From contig JAICKU010000033.1 of the NCBI GenBank assembly GCA_025927765.1, positions 1-38,727 on the forward strand: a stretch of DNA of 38,727 bases, in the 5' to 3' direction. Of the stretch, positions 10,025 to 18,164 are shown piece by piece. The DNA is from Burkholderiales bacterium (lineage in GTDB: Bacteria > Pseudomonadota > Gammaproteobacteria > Burkholderiales > Casimicrobiaceae). How positions within the stretch are numbered: position 1 is the first letter of the stretch; the number at the start of each line of letters is the position of its first letter. The notes under the pieces are model-generated. The model saw only the letters and a program-made list of their open reading frames with translations. It was not told where the DNA came from and did not search any database. The position numbers and the translations under genes were made by a program.

Positions 10025-12958
10025 ATGAAACGTCCTCACGCCAGCCCTCTCCCCGCGCGCGGGGAGAGGGAGCAGGCTTCGCTGCGCGATCTCGAAGCGC
10101 ACGACGAATTCCTGGCGCGCCACATCGGCACATCGCCCGCGCCCCAGGAGGCGATGCTGCGCGACCTGGGCTTCGCGTCGAGCGACGCGCTGATCGACGC
10201 CGTGGTCCCGGCCGCAATCCGGCTCGCCACGCCGCTCGCACTGCCTCCGCCCGTCAGCGAGGCCGGAGCGATCGACCGCCTGCGCGCGATCGCCTCGCGC
10301 AATCGCATGCTGAAGTCGTTCATCGGCCAGGGCTATTACGGCACGTTCATGCCGGGCGTGATTCGGCGCAACGTGTTCGAGAATCCCGCGTGGTACACGG
10401 CGTACACGCCGTACCAGCCGGAGATCTCGCAGGGCCGTCTCGAAGCGCTCGTCAACTTCCAGACGATGGTCACGGATTTGACCGGCATGGAGATCGCCAA
10501 CGCGTCGATGCTCGACGAGGCCACCGCCGCCGCCGAGGCGATGACGCTTTGCCAGCGTGCGAAGCCCGCGAAGTCGCGCACGTTCTACGTCGCCGACGAC
10601 GTTTTCGCGCAGACGATCGACGTCGTGCGAACGCGCGCGGCGGCGCTCGGCATCGACGTCGTCGTCGGGCCCGCGCCCGAGGCCGCCAACGCCGATGCGT
10701 TCGGCGTGCTGCTGCAATACCCGAGTGCGGATGGCGGCGTGCGCGACGACCGTGCGCTCGTCGAAGCGGTGCATGAACGCGGTGCGCTCGTCGTCGTCGC
10801 CACCGACCTGCTCGCGTTGACGCTGCTCGCCGCCCCCGGCGAATGGGGCGCCGACGTCGTCGTCGGCTCGTCGCAGCGGTTCGGCGTGCCAATGGGCTTC
10901 GGCGGGCCGCACGCGGCGTTCATGGCGACGCGCGACGCGATGAAGCGCGCGCTGCCCGGACGCCTCGTCGGCGCCACCGTCGACGCCGAAGGCCGGCGTG
11001 CGTATCGCCTCGCGCTGCAGACGCGCGAGCAGCACATTCGCCGCGAGAAGGCGACGTCGAACATCTGCACCGCGCAGGTGCTGCTCGCGGTGATCGCGAG
11101 CATGTACGCGGTCTATCACGGCGCCGAGGGCCTGACCACCATCGCCCGGCGCGTGCATCGGCTGACGTCGATCCTGCGCGACGGACTCGTGCGCCTCGGC
11201 TTCGCCGCGCCGCCGCGACCGCACTTCGACACGCTGACGATCGTCACCGGCGAACGCACGCAGGCGATCGCCGCGCGCGCGGTCGCAGCGGGCTGCAACC
11301 TGCGGCTCGGCGATGCGCATTCGCTCGGCGTGTCGCTCGACGAAACCACCACGCGTGACGACGTCGCGTTGCTGTGGCGCGTGTTCGCCGGTGGCGACGT
11401 ACCCTTTGACGTCGACGCGCTCGACGCCGCGGTCGACGACGGTTACACGGCGCCGCTCGCGCGCACGTCGCCGTTCCTCACGCATCCGGTGTTTCGAGCG
11501 CATCGTTCGGAGACGCAGATGCTGCGCTACCTGCGCCATCTCGCCGACAAGGATCTCGCGCTCGACCGCACGATGATCCCGCTCGGGTCGTGCACGATGA
11601 AACTGAACGCGACGTCCGAGATGCTGCCGCTCACGTGGCGCGAATTCTCGTCGCTGCACCCGTTCGCGCCGCTCGATCAGGCGCAGGGTTACGTCGAGCT
11701 CGTGGCCGATCTCGAGCGGATGTTGTGCGCGTGCACCGGCTACGACGCCGTGTCGCTGCAGCCGAACGCCGGCTCGCAGGGTGAGTACGCGGGCCTTTTG
11801 ATGATTCGCGCGTACCACGAAAGCCGCGGCGAGGGTCAGCGCGACGTGTGCCTGATTCCCGCGTCGGCGCACGGCACCAATCCGGCATCGGCGCAACTCG
11901 CGGGCATGAAGGTCGTCGTGGTCGCGTGCGACCGCGCCGGCAACGTCGATCTCGCCGACCTCGAGGCGAAGGCGAAGCAGCATCACGACCGCCTCGCGGC
12001 GATCATGGTCACGTATCCGTCGACGCACGGCGTGTTCGAGCCGGGCATCGTGCACGTGTGCGACATCGTGCACGCGCACGGCGGCCAGGTGTACGTCGAC
12101 GGCGCCAACCTGAATGCGCTGGTCGGGCTTGCGGCGCCGGGCGAGTTCGGCGCCGACGTGTCGCACTTGAATCTGCACAAGACGTTCTGCATTCCGCACG
12201 GCGGCGGCGGTCCTGGGATAGGTCCTGTCGCATGCAGGGCGCACCTCGCGCCGTTCCTGCCCGGGCATCGGCAATTCGGCGATGCCACGCGCGCCGTCAG
12301 CGCCGCGCCCTACGGCTCGGCGTCGATCCTGCCGATCTCGTGGATGTACATCACGATGATGGGCGCGAGCGGACTGCGCGCGGCCACCGAGAGCGCGATC
12401 CTCGCCGCCAATTACGTCGCGAAGAAGCTCGGCACGCACTACCCCGTGCTCTACACGGGCCCCGACGGGCTCGTCGCGCACGAATGCATCCTCGACCTGC
12501 GTCCGCTCGCCGCCCTCGCGGGTATCGAGGTGGAGGACGTCGCGAAGCGGCTCATTGATTACGGCTTCCATGCACCGACGATGAGTTTTCCCGTCGCGGG
12601 CACGCTGATGGTCGAGCCGACCGAAAGCGAATCGAAGGGCGAGCTCGACCGCTTCGTGAACGCGATGATCGCGATCCGCGACGAAGTGCGCGACATCGAG
12701 CGCGGCACGTTCGACCGCGACGACAATCCGCTGAAGCACGCGCCGCACACGGCGGCGGCGGTGACGGCCGACGACTGGGCGCACGCGTACACGCGCCGGC
12801 AGGCGGCGTATCCGGTGCCGTCGCTCGCGGAGAACAAGTACTGGTGCCCGGTCGCGCGCGTCGACAACGTGTACGGCGATCGCAACCTGTTCTGCAGCTG
12901 CCTGCCCGTCGACGACGCGGCCGAGGCGCCCGTTCCACTCGCTGCGGCGCTCGCCTGA
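10025..12958 (+). CDS. gcvP: Glycine dehydrogenase (decarboxylating), P-protein
   Basis: Pyridoxal-phosphate enzyme that decarboxylates glycine and loads the aminomethyl group onto GcvH. 977 residues, the fused single-chain form. The family pattern is clear: [10 protein letters not shown] near the N-terminus, [54 protein letters not shown], and the PLP lysine K719 in [18 protein letters not shown]. The N-terminus is odd: codons 8-15 (PLPARGER) are encoded by a perfect 26-bp palindrome. The ATG at 10025 lies 5 bases after the gcvH stop; a GTG at 10016 in the same frame overlaps that stop. No start codon lies between the palindrome and the conserved [10 protein letters not shown], so the palindrome must be translated. 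dadA starts directly at the stop codon. Confidence 0.96.
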   Translation: MKRPHASPLPARGEREQASLRDLEAHDEFLARHIGTSPAPQEAMLRDLGFASSDALIDAVVPAAIRLATPLALPPPVSEAGAIDRLRAIASRNRMLKSFIGQGYYGTFMPGVIRRNVFENPAWYTAYTPYQPEISQGRLEALVNFQTMVTDLTGMEIANASMLDEATAAAEAMTLCQRAKPAKSRTFYVADDVFAQTIDVVRTRAAALGIDVVVGPAPEAANADAFGVLLQYPSADGGVRDDRALVEAVHERGALVVVATDLLALTLLAAPGEWGADVVVGSSQRFGVPMGFGGPHAAFMATRDAMKRALPGRLVGATVDAEGRRAYRLALQTREQHIRREKATSNICTAQVLLAVIASMYAVYHGAEGLTTIARRVHRLTSILRDGLVRLGFAAPPRPHFDTLTIVTGERTQAIAARAVAAGCNLRLGDAHSLGVSLDETTTRDDVALLWRVFAGGDVPFDVDALDAAVDDGYTAPLARTSPFLTHPVFRAHRSETQMLRYLRHLADKDLALDRTMIPLGSCTMKLNATSEMLPLTWREFSSLHPFAPLDQAQGYVELVADLERMLCACTGYDAVSLQPNAGSQGEYAGLLMIRAYHESRGEGQRDVCLIPASAHGTNPASAQLAGMKVVVVACDRAGNVDLADLEAKAKQHHDRLAAIMVTYPSTHGVFEPGIVHVCDIVHAHGGQVYVDGANLNALVGLAAPGEFGADVSHLNLHKTFCIPHGGGGPGIGPVACRAHLAPFLPGHRQFGDATRAVSAAPYGSASILPISWMYITMMGASGLRAATESAILAANYVAKKLGTHYPVLYTGPDGLVAHECILDLRPLAALAGIEVEDVAKRLIDYGFHAPTMSFPVAGTLMVEPTESESKGELDRFVNAMIAIRDEVRDIERGTFDRDDNPLKHAPHTAAAVTADDWAHAYTRRQAAYPVPSLAENKYWCPVARVDNVYGDRNLFCSCLPVDDAAEAPVPLAAALA
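10045..10070. repeat. Perfect 26-bp REP-like palindrome inside the gcvP N-terminal codons
   Basis: Thirteen bases, CCCTCTCCCCGCG, are followed directly by their exact reverse complement. This matches the common REP-type sequence of GC-rich proteobacteria that, when read through, gives the peptide PLPARGER. It starts 20 bases after the A of the gcvP ATG, in frame. As RNA it could form a very stable hairpin just behind the initiation site. Confidence 0.88.
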
Positions 12959-14212
12959 ATGCGCATCATCGTCCTCGGCGGAGGCGTCGTTGGCGTCGCC
13001 TCCGCGTGGTACCTCGCGGCCGACGGCCACGACGTCACGCTCGTCGATCGGGCGCGCGGCCCCGCGCTCGAAACGTCGTTCGCCAACGGCGGTCAGATCT
13101 CCGCGTCGTACGCGGAGCCCTGGGCCAATCCCGAGGCGCCCGCGAAGATCCTGAAATGGCTCGTGCGCGACGACGCGCCGCTGCTGTTTCGGCCTCGTCT
13201 CGATTGGCGCCAGTGGCGCTGGGGCCTCGAGTTCCTGATCCAGTGCCTGCCCGGGAACACGCGGCGGAACACGATCCAGTGCCTGAACCTCGCGTTGTAT
13301 TCGCGCGACTGCCTCGACGCGCTGCGACGCGAGACCGGCATCGAATACGACGCATTGACGCGCGGGATCCTGCAGTTCTATACGGAGCGCGACGAATTCG
13401 ACCAGGCTGTCGCCTCGGCTGAGCTCATGCGCCGGTACGGATGCGACCGGCAGGTGAAGACGCCCGACGAATGCCTGGCGATCGAGCCCGCGCTCGCGTC
13501 GTGCCGTGCGTCGATCGTCGGCGGCATCTTCACGTCGACCGACGAATCCGGCGACGCGCAGCGCTTCACCACGGAGCTCGCGACACTCGCGGCTTCGCGT
13601 GGCGTGACGTATCGCTGGAACACCCAGATCCAGGCGCTCACGTCGGCGGGTGGCTCGATCGACGGCGTGCGCGCCGTGCACGACGGACGCTTCGAGACGC
13701 TGCGCGCCGACGCCTACGTGGTCGCGCTCGGCAGCTACAGCCCGTTCCTGCTGTCCACCGTCGGCGTGCCGTGCAACGTCTATCCGGCAAAGGGCTATTC
13801 GGCGACGATCGACATCGGCGACCATCGGGGTGCGCCGACGGTGTCGCTCACCGACGTCGCGTGGAAGATCGTGCTGACGCGCCTCGGGCAGCGGCTGCGC
13901 GTCGCGGGCACGGCCGAGCTCGCGGGCTGGGACCTGTCTTTGGATCGGACGCGCTGCGAAGCCCTCGCCGCGCGTACGTTCGAGCTCTTTCCCGACGCCG
14001 GCATGCGCGACAGCGCGCGCTACTGGACGGGCTTGCGTCCCGCGACGCCGTCGAACGTGCCGCTGATCGGCCGCACCCGCTACCCCAACCTGTTCCTCAA
14101 CACCGGTCACGGCACGCTCGGCTGGACGATGGCCTGCGGCTCGGGCCACGCGCTCGCCGACGTCGTCGCCGCGCGCAAGCCCGAGGTCGACTTCCGCTTC
14201 ATCGGACGCTGA
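12959..14212 (+). CDS. dadA: D-amino-acid dehydrogenase small-subunit type flavoenzyme
   Basis: FAD-dependent oxidase of the DAO/DadA family that deaminates D-amino acids, chiefly D-alanine, to 2-oxo acids, feeding electrons to the quinone pool. 417 residues. The dinucleotide-binding motif is at the extreme N-terminus, VLGGGVVGVASAWYLA (5-20); SFANGGQISASYAEPWANP and the C-terminal TGLRPATPSNVPLIGRT and LNTGHGTLGWTMACGSG are typical of DadA. The ATG immediately follows the gcvP stop, so it is translationally linked to the glycine cleavage operon and probably under the same riboswitch. Glycine-oxidising relatives exist in the wider DAO family, so activity on glycine or sarcosine is an alternative; the sequence looks more like DadA. 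Confidence 0.9.
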   Translation: MRIIVLGGGVVGVASAWYLAADGHDVTLVDRARGPALETSFANGGQISASYAEPWANPEAPAKILKWLVRDDAPLLFRPRLDWRQWRWGLEFLIQCLPGNTRRNTIQCLNLALYSRDCLDALRRETGIEYDALTRGILQFYTERDEFDQAVASAELMRRYGCDRQVKTPDECLAIEPALASCRASIVGGIFTSTDESGDAQRFTTELATLAASRGVTYRWNTQIQALTSAGGSIDGVRAVHDGRFETLRADAYVVALGSYSPFLLSTVGVPCNVYPAKGYSATIDIGDHRGAPTVSLTDVAWKIVLTRLGQRLRVAGTAELAGWDLSLDRTRCEALAARTFELFPDAGMRDSARYWTGLRPATPSNVPLIGRTRYPNLFLNTGHGTLGWTMACGSGHALADVVAARKPEVDFRFIGR

Positions 14213-14248
14213 CGCCCGCACGATCGCGGGAAGCCTCGCGCGGTTTCG

Positions 14249-14274
14249 CCTGTTCTCATTCGAACGAGAACAGG
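14249..14274. promoter_or_regulatory. Near-perfect 26-bp palindrome (CCTGTTCTC-N8-GAGAACAGG)
   Basis: CCTGTTCTC and GAGAACAGG flank ATTCGAAC, itself a TTCGAA core with one A/C mismatch on either side, so the whole element is symmetric except for one pair. It lies in the 73-base gap between dadA and the next gene, ending 11 bases before its ATG. It could be an operator for the exported-protein cassette downstream, or a hairpin ending the gcv transcript; there is no T-tract, which favours an operator or an RNA stabiliser. Confidence 0.5.
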
Positions 14275-14285
14275 AAACTCGCAGG

Positions 14286-15179
14286 ATGCGGCGCTCGGGG
14301 TTGCCATGGCTGGCGGCGCTCGTCGTCATGGCCGGGAGCGCGGCTGCGCAAACGGTCGTGCACAACGACGAGCGGCTCGCGCACGATCGTCCCGAGGCGT
14401 GGGCGATGAACGACGTCGCCGCGTCGACGTTCATGACGGCGTTCGGCGCCACGCCGCTGCTTGCGCCCGGACGCTGGCAGGGTGCGCTGGAGCTCACCGC
14501 TATTCCGCGCCTGAGCGCCGAAGAGCAGCGTGTCGGCTTGGGCGGGTTCAAGGAGGAGGATCTCGATCGCTCGCCCGTGTTCGGGCGCGGCCGGCTGCAG
14601 GTCGGCCTGCCGGCGGGATGGGTCGCCGAAGTCGCGTACACGCCGCCCATCGAAATCGCGGGCACCCATCCACGCGAGCTCTTCGACGTCGCGCTCGCGC
14701 ATCGCGTCATCGCCCGCGACGGCTTCACGCTGTCGGCGCGCCTCTTGGGCCAGCACGGCTTCGTCGGCGGCGACATCACGTGCCCGGCGCGCCTCGCCGG
14801 CATCGCCGACCCCGCCCGCAATCCATCGGGTTGCGTGGCAGCCTCGGACGATCGGCTGCGCGTCGACTACTACGGCGGCGACGCGACGCTCGGCCGCGAT
14901 CTCGGCGCGTGGCACTGGCACGCGACGCTCGGTGTGCTTCGCACCGAGCTCGCGGTGCAGGTGAACGCGCACGTGTTCGACCAGATCGATCGCTCGCGCC
15001 TCGTCGCGCGCGACGTGCTGCCGTATGTGGCGCTCGGCGTCAGCAACGACGTCGATCCGCACTGGAACCTCGGCGCCGAAGTGCTGTACGTGCCGCTAAC
15101 CGTCCGGCGCGACGTGAACGGGCCGCGCGCCGACGATTCGTTCGTCACGCTGCGCGTGGCGGCACGCTTTCGGCCGTGA
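14286..15179 (+). CDS. Exported, probable outer-membrane beta-barrel protein (297 aa)
   Basis: I do not recognise a named family. A signal peptide is clear: RRSG, a hydrophobic run (LPWLAALVVMAGSA), then AAAQ as a likely cleavage site near residue 21. The rest alternates hydrophobic and polar residues in short strands (GRLQVGLPAGWVAEVAYTPP, HRVIARDGFTLSARLLGQ) and ends VTLRVAARFRP with a penultimate-type aromatic near the C-terminus, a pattern common in outer-membrane barrels; two cysteines (in TCPARL and GCVAAS) may form a disulphide in a loop. It is the first of three genes packed end to end (next start 5 bases after its stop, or overlapping if a GTG is used), all exported, suggesting a joint envelope function. 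Role unknown. Confidence 0.6.
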   Translation: MRRSGLPWLAALVVMAGSAAAQTVVHNDERLAHDRPEAWAMNDVAASTFMTAFGATPLLAPGRWQGALELTAIPRLSAEEQRVGLGGFKEEDLDRSPVFGRGRLQVGLPAGWVAEVAYTPPIEIAGTHPRELFDVALAHRVIARDGFTLSARLLGQHGFVGGDITCPARLAGIADPARNPSGCVAASDDRLRVDYYGGDATLGRDLGAWHWHATLGVLRTELAVQVNAHVFDQIDRSRLVARDVLPYVALGVSNDVDPHWNLGAEVLYVPLTVRRDVNGPRADDSFVTLRVAARFRP

Positions 15180-15184
15180 CGGCG

Positions 15185-15784
15185 ATGCCATTGCGCCGAT
15201 GCGTCGGACGGGCGGTTCGCGCAGCGCTTGCCGCGTGCGTCATCGCGAGCGTCGCGGTGCGTGCGCAGGCGGCCGACATCGTGTGGCACGTAAGCCGCGC
15301 CGACGATGCGCTCGCGATCGAGGCGAGCGCGCGTCTTCGCGCCGATCTTCCGGGTGCGTGGCACGTGCTGACCGACTACGATCGCTACGCGCAATTCATT
15401 CCCGGCCTGGACGCGAGCCACGTGATCGTGCGGCGCGGCGCCGACGTGGTCGTCCGCCAGAGCGTCGAGGTGACGCTGTGGCTGTTTCGCGCGCCGGTCG
15501 ACGTCACCTACGAGATCACCGAAGAGGCGCCGTCCCGCATCGTGTCCCGCACGGTCGGCGGCTGCGCGTGCACGCTCGACAGCACGTACACGCTTCGCCG
15601 TGACGGTGGGGACGTGCGCCTCGATTACCGCGGGCGCCTCGTCACCGGTTCGGGCGTCGCGTCGTTGTTCGAGAACGCCGCCGGCGAGCGGACGGCGATG
15701 CGTCAGTTCCGTGCGCTCGCCGACGAGATCGAGGCGCGCGCCCGGCACGAAACGTCGGTCGTGCCGTGGCACGTCGCCAAATGA
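15185..15784 (+). CDS. Exported START/SRPBCC-fold protein (polyketide-cyclase/Coq10-like)
   Basis: 199 residues. A signal peptide (RRCVGRAVRAALAACVIASVAV..AQAA) ends near residue 30. The mature part looks like the SRPBCC/START fold: ADLPGAWHVLTDYDRYAQFIPGLDASHVI is the typical first helix-strand with the Y-D-x-Y-xxF-P pattern of Coq10-like cyclase/lipid-carrier proteins, followed by VDVTYEITEEAPSRIVSRTV strands and a long C-terminal helix, ENAAGERTAMRQFRALADEI. Such folds bind hydrophobic ligands. Being exported is unusual for Coq10-like members. ATG 15185 is preferred; a GTG at 15176 overlaps the stop of the barrel gene. Its own stop overlaps the start of the YceI-like gene (ATGA), so the two are translationally coupled. 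Confidence 0.7.
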   Translation: MPLRRCVGRAVRAALAACVIASVAVRAQAADIVWHVSRADDALAIEASARLRADLPGAWHVLTDYDRYAQFIPGLDASHVIVRRGADVVVRQSVEVTLWLFRAPVDVTYEITEEAPSRIVSRTVGGCACTLDSTYTLRRDGGDVRLDYRGRLVTGSGVASLFENAAGERTAMRQFRALADEIEARARHETSVVPWHVAK

Positions 15785-16515
15785 ACGGCGCGTCCAGGCA
15801 TCGACGCACGCGCGTCTTTCTCGCGATGGCGCTCGTCGCGGCGCTCGCGTCCGCCTGCGCACCGACGCTTCCGTCCCCGGAAGGCGTCGCACCGCAGCAG
15901 CGCATCGAAGCCGCGCGTCCGCCGGGATTTCCCGAGGGCGATTACCGCGCGGCGATCGCACGCGGCGAACTCGTCTACGCGATCGAGCCCGCGCGTTCGC
16001 TCGTCGTGCTGGAAGTGCATCGTGCCGGCCGGCTCGCGCGCCTCGGCCACGATCACGTCGTCGCGAGTCACGACGTGCAGGGCTTCGTTGCGCCGGCCTT
16101 GCGACGCGCGGACCTCTTCGTGCGGCTCGACCGGCTCGTCGTCGACGAGGAGGACCTGCGCCTCGAGGCCGGATTCGGCGCGCGTCCGCCCGAGGCGGCG
16201 GTGACCGGGACGCGCGACAACATGCTGGGACCGGTGCTGCACGCCGAGGCCAATCCGTTCGCAACGATCCATGTCGCCGCGGTGAACGGCGGCGGCGATC
16301 TTGACGTGGCGATCACGCTCAATGGCGTCACGCACGCATCGCGCGTTCGTGCGACGATCGATCGGCAGGGCGACGAGCTCGTCGCGTCGGGGGGCCTTGC
16401 GATCGACCAGACGGACTTCGGTATCACGCCGCTGTCGATCCTCGGCGGGGCCATTCAAGTGCAGGATCGCGTCGACGTGCGCTTCACGATCCGCGCACGC
16501 GAAGTTGCCGGCTGA
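15781..16515 (+). CDS. YceI-like lipoprotein
   Basis: 244 residues. The N-terminus is a lipoprotein signal: RRTR, hydrophobic run, then ALASAC with a lipobox cysteine near residue 26, so the protein should be anchored to a membrane facing the periplasm. Residues about 55-240 look like the YceI domain, a lipocalin-like barrel that binds long isoprenoid chains: VYAIEPARSLVVLEVHRAGRLARLGHDH at the start, ATIHVAAVNGGG and ITLNGVTHASRVRATID in the middle and FGITPLSILGGAIQVQDRVDVRF at the end. The start is the ATG at 15781 overlapping the previous stop. With a START-fold protein and a probable barrel upstream, a role in moving or sensing a lipid or quinone-like molecule in the envelope is a reasonable inference. 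Confidence 0.72.
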   Translation: MNGASRHRRTRVFLAMALVAALASACAPTLPSPEGVAPQQRIEAARPPGFPEGDYRAAIARGELVYAIEPARSLVVLEVHRAGRLARLGHDHVVASHDVQGFVAPALRRADLFVRLDRLVVDEEDLRLEAGFGARPPEAAVTGTRDNMLGPVLHAEANPFATIHVAAVNGGGDLDVAITLNGVTHASRVRATIDRQGDELVASGGLAIDQTDFGITPLSILGGAIQVQDRVDVRFTIRAREVAG

Positions 16516-16536
16516 GAGTCATCATCGGCCGGCAAC
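16504..16536. terminator. Hairpin between convergent YceI-like gene and secreted repeat protein
   Basis: GTTGCCGGC (16504-16512) pairs with GCCGGCAAC (16528-16536) around a 15-base loop that contains the TGA of the YceI-like gene. It sits in the 51-base gap between convergent genes. There is no T-tract, so any terminator role is uncertain. Confidence 0.4.
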
Positions 16537-16566
16537 GAGGTTCCGCTTACGGTGGAAACGTTTCGC

Positions 16567-18051
16567 TTACGGCGGGCCGTAGCCACCCGGCGGATAGCCC
16601 ATGCCCGGCATCGGCGGGTCTGCCGCGCTCGCCACGGTCCCGCATCCCGGCGGCACCGGTCCCACGCGCGAGAGCATGATCGTGCCCGAGCGTCCGACGC
16701 TCGTGCCCCCCGTGAAGTTGTAGGCGAGCTGCGCCGACGTGCAGGTGACGAACGTGACGGTCGCCGTGCCCACCGCCACCGTCTTCTGGCCCGCCGGCGT
16801 TGCCTGGTCGAACACGCCGCCCGTCGTTTCGCCGAGTGTCAGCGCGATGCTGCGGCTGCCCGGCGTGAACGCCCCCTGGCCCGTATACCAGCGCTGGCCC
16901 GCGGCGCCTGCGGCCTGGCCGGTTGGCGAATACGTGTACCACGCGAAGAATACGGCTGGCGCGAGCGGATTCACCTCGAATACGAAGCCCTGTCCCGACG
17001 TCGTCGGGTCGTACCAGTTGCCCGACAGGCTGAAGTCGGCGTTCGTCGGCGCCGCGCCTGCGGTGACGCACGTCACGTTCGGCGTGATGCGCGTCATCGG
17101 GATCGTGCCGCTGCGACCGCTGCCGTCGGTGAACGCGTAGGTCAGCGAGCCGGTGTTGCAATCGCTGAACGCGAGCGTGCCGCTGCCGACGATCGTAGGC
17201 GTCGTGATGGGCGCGGCCGCGAAATTGCCGCCGACGTTCTGCCCGATCGCGATCGGAATCGTCGTCGCGCCGCGCGTGGCGTTGCCGTTGAACACGTACC
17301 AGCGCTGCCGGTCGGCGCCCCCCGGCGCGCCGCTGTCGAACGTGAACCACGCGCCCGAGACGAGCGCGCTGCCCGGCGCGGCGAGGTCGGGATAGAACTC
17401 GACTTCCACACCCTGACCGCTCTCGGCCGCCTTGAACCACGAGCCGCTGAGCCCGTGCTGGTCGAGGTCGAGCGTGGCCATCGGCGGCGGCGTCGCCGTG
17501 AGCGTTGCGCTGCTGCCGGCGAAGTTCTTCGGCGTGGCAGGCACCGGCATGCCGGTGCGATCGATCGCCGTGGCGCCATCGGCCGGGAGTGCGGGCAGCG
17601 CGATCGTGTCGACGTTCGCGTAATTGAGCGTGCCGCCGCTGCGTGGAATGAAGCCGTTCGGAATCGTGTAGTCGGGCGCGACGAGGCCGAGCGCGGCGAA
17701 CCCCGGCGTGGCGATCAGCACCGTCTTGCTCGCCGTGTCCGTCGACGGGAGATTCGCCGGAAACGTGAATTGCTGATTGCCTGCGGGGCTCGTCGTCGTG
17801 AACGGGTTGCCGGCCCAGAAGCTCTCGCCGCTGCTGCCGGTCGATTCGCGCATCACGACGTATTGCACGGTGCCGTCCGCGTTCGAGTACACCTGGTCGA
17901 TGCGAAACAGGTGGAACGCGGCGAACGCAGGCACGCTGACGAGCGCCGCGAGCACGCAGGCGACCGCGCGTACGGCCAAATGCCGCATGCATTGATCGGG
18001 AACGTGCAGGCCCTTCCCTGCACGCGCTGTCCACGCCGATGTCTGCGTCAT
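16567..18051 (-). CDS. Secreted protein with two WF/WY-type repeats (494 aa)
   Basis: An exported protein of unknown function. A strong signal peptide is MRHLAVRAVACVLAALVSVP..AFA; if translation starts at 18051, where a GGAG site sits 6 bases upstream, this signal has a 21-residue N-extension; starting at 17988 gives a textbook signal but no good ribosome site. The mature N-terminal part (about 170 residues, FHLFRIDQVYSNADGTVQYVVM) resembles the opening domain of proteins found in Lysobacter-like and betaproteobacterial genomes. Two copies of a repeat follow, GLSGSWFKAAESGQGVEVE (near 202) and SLSGNWYDPTTSGQGFVFE (near 341), each followed by WFTF/WYTY and QRWYVF/QRWYTG and a cysteine pair (DCN.., TCTSAQLAYNF). 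The C-terminus is Pro/Gly-rich (MGYPPGGYGPP). Possibly a surface or extracellular adhesion-type protein. Confidence 0.75.
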   Translation of the reverse strand: MTQTSAWTARAGKGLHVPDQCMRHLAVRAVACVLAALVSVPAFAAFHLFRIDQVYSNADGTVQYVVMRESTGSSGESFWAGNPFTTTSPAGNQQFTFPANLPSTDTASKTVLIATPGFAALGLVAPDYTIPNGFIPRSGGTLNYANVDTIALPALPADGATAIDRTGMPVPATPKNFAGSSATLTATPPPMATLDLDQHGLSGSWFKAAESGQGVEVEFYPDLAAPGSALVSGAWFTFDSGAPGGADRQRWYVFNGNATRGATTIPIAIGQNVGGNFAAAPITTPTIVGSGTLAFSDCNTGSLTYAFTDGSGRSGTIPMTRITPNVTCVTAGAAPTNADFSLSGNWYDPTTSGQGFVFEVNPLAPAVFFAWYTYSPTGQAAGAAGQRWYTGQGAFTPGSRSIALTLGETTGGVFDQATPAGQKTVAVGTATVTFVTCTSAQLAYNFTGGTSVGRSGTIMLSRVGPVPPGCGTVASAADPPMPGMGYPPGGYGPP

Positions 18052-18164
18052 GGCGAACTCCGTCAACCACGCCTCCAAAGAGGCCATGGCGCGCAAACAA
18101 CGGCGTCGCGTGCGCTATTCCCGCGTTGCCGCGGCAGCGTTCGATCCGCGCGCGAAGATGCGCT

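Noticed and set aside
9842-14821. A continuous minus-strand open frame of about 1659 codons antisense to the gcv-dadA operon
   Set aside because: In DNA this GC-rich, stop codons are rare in non-coding frames. The translation is Arg/Ala-rich with no recognisable motif, while the opposite strand encodes textbook gcvH, gcvP and dadA.
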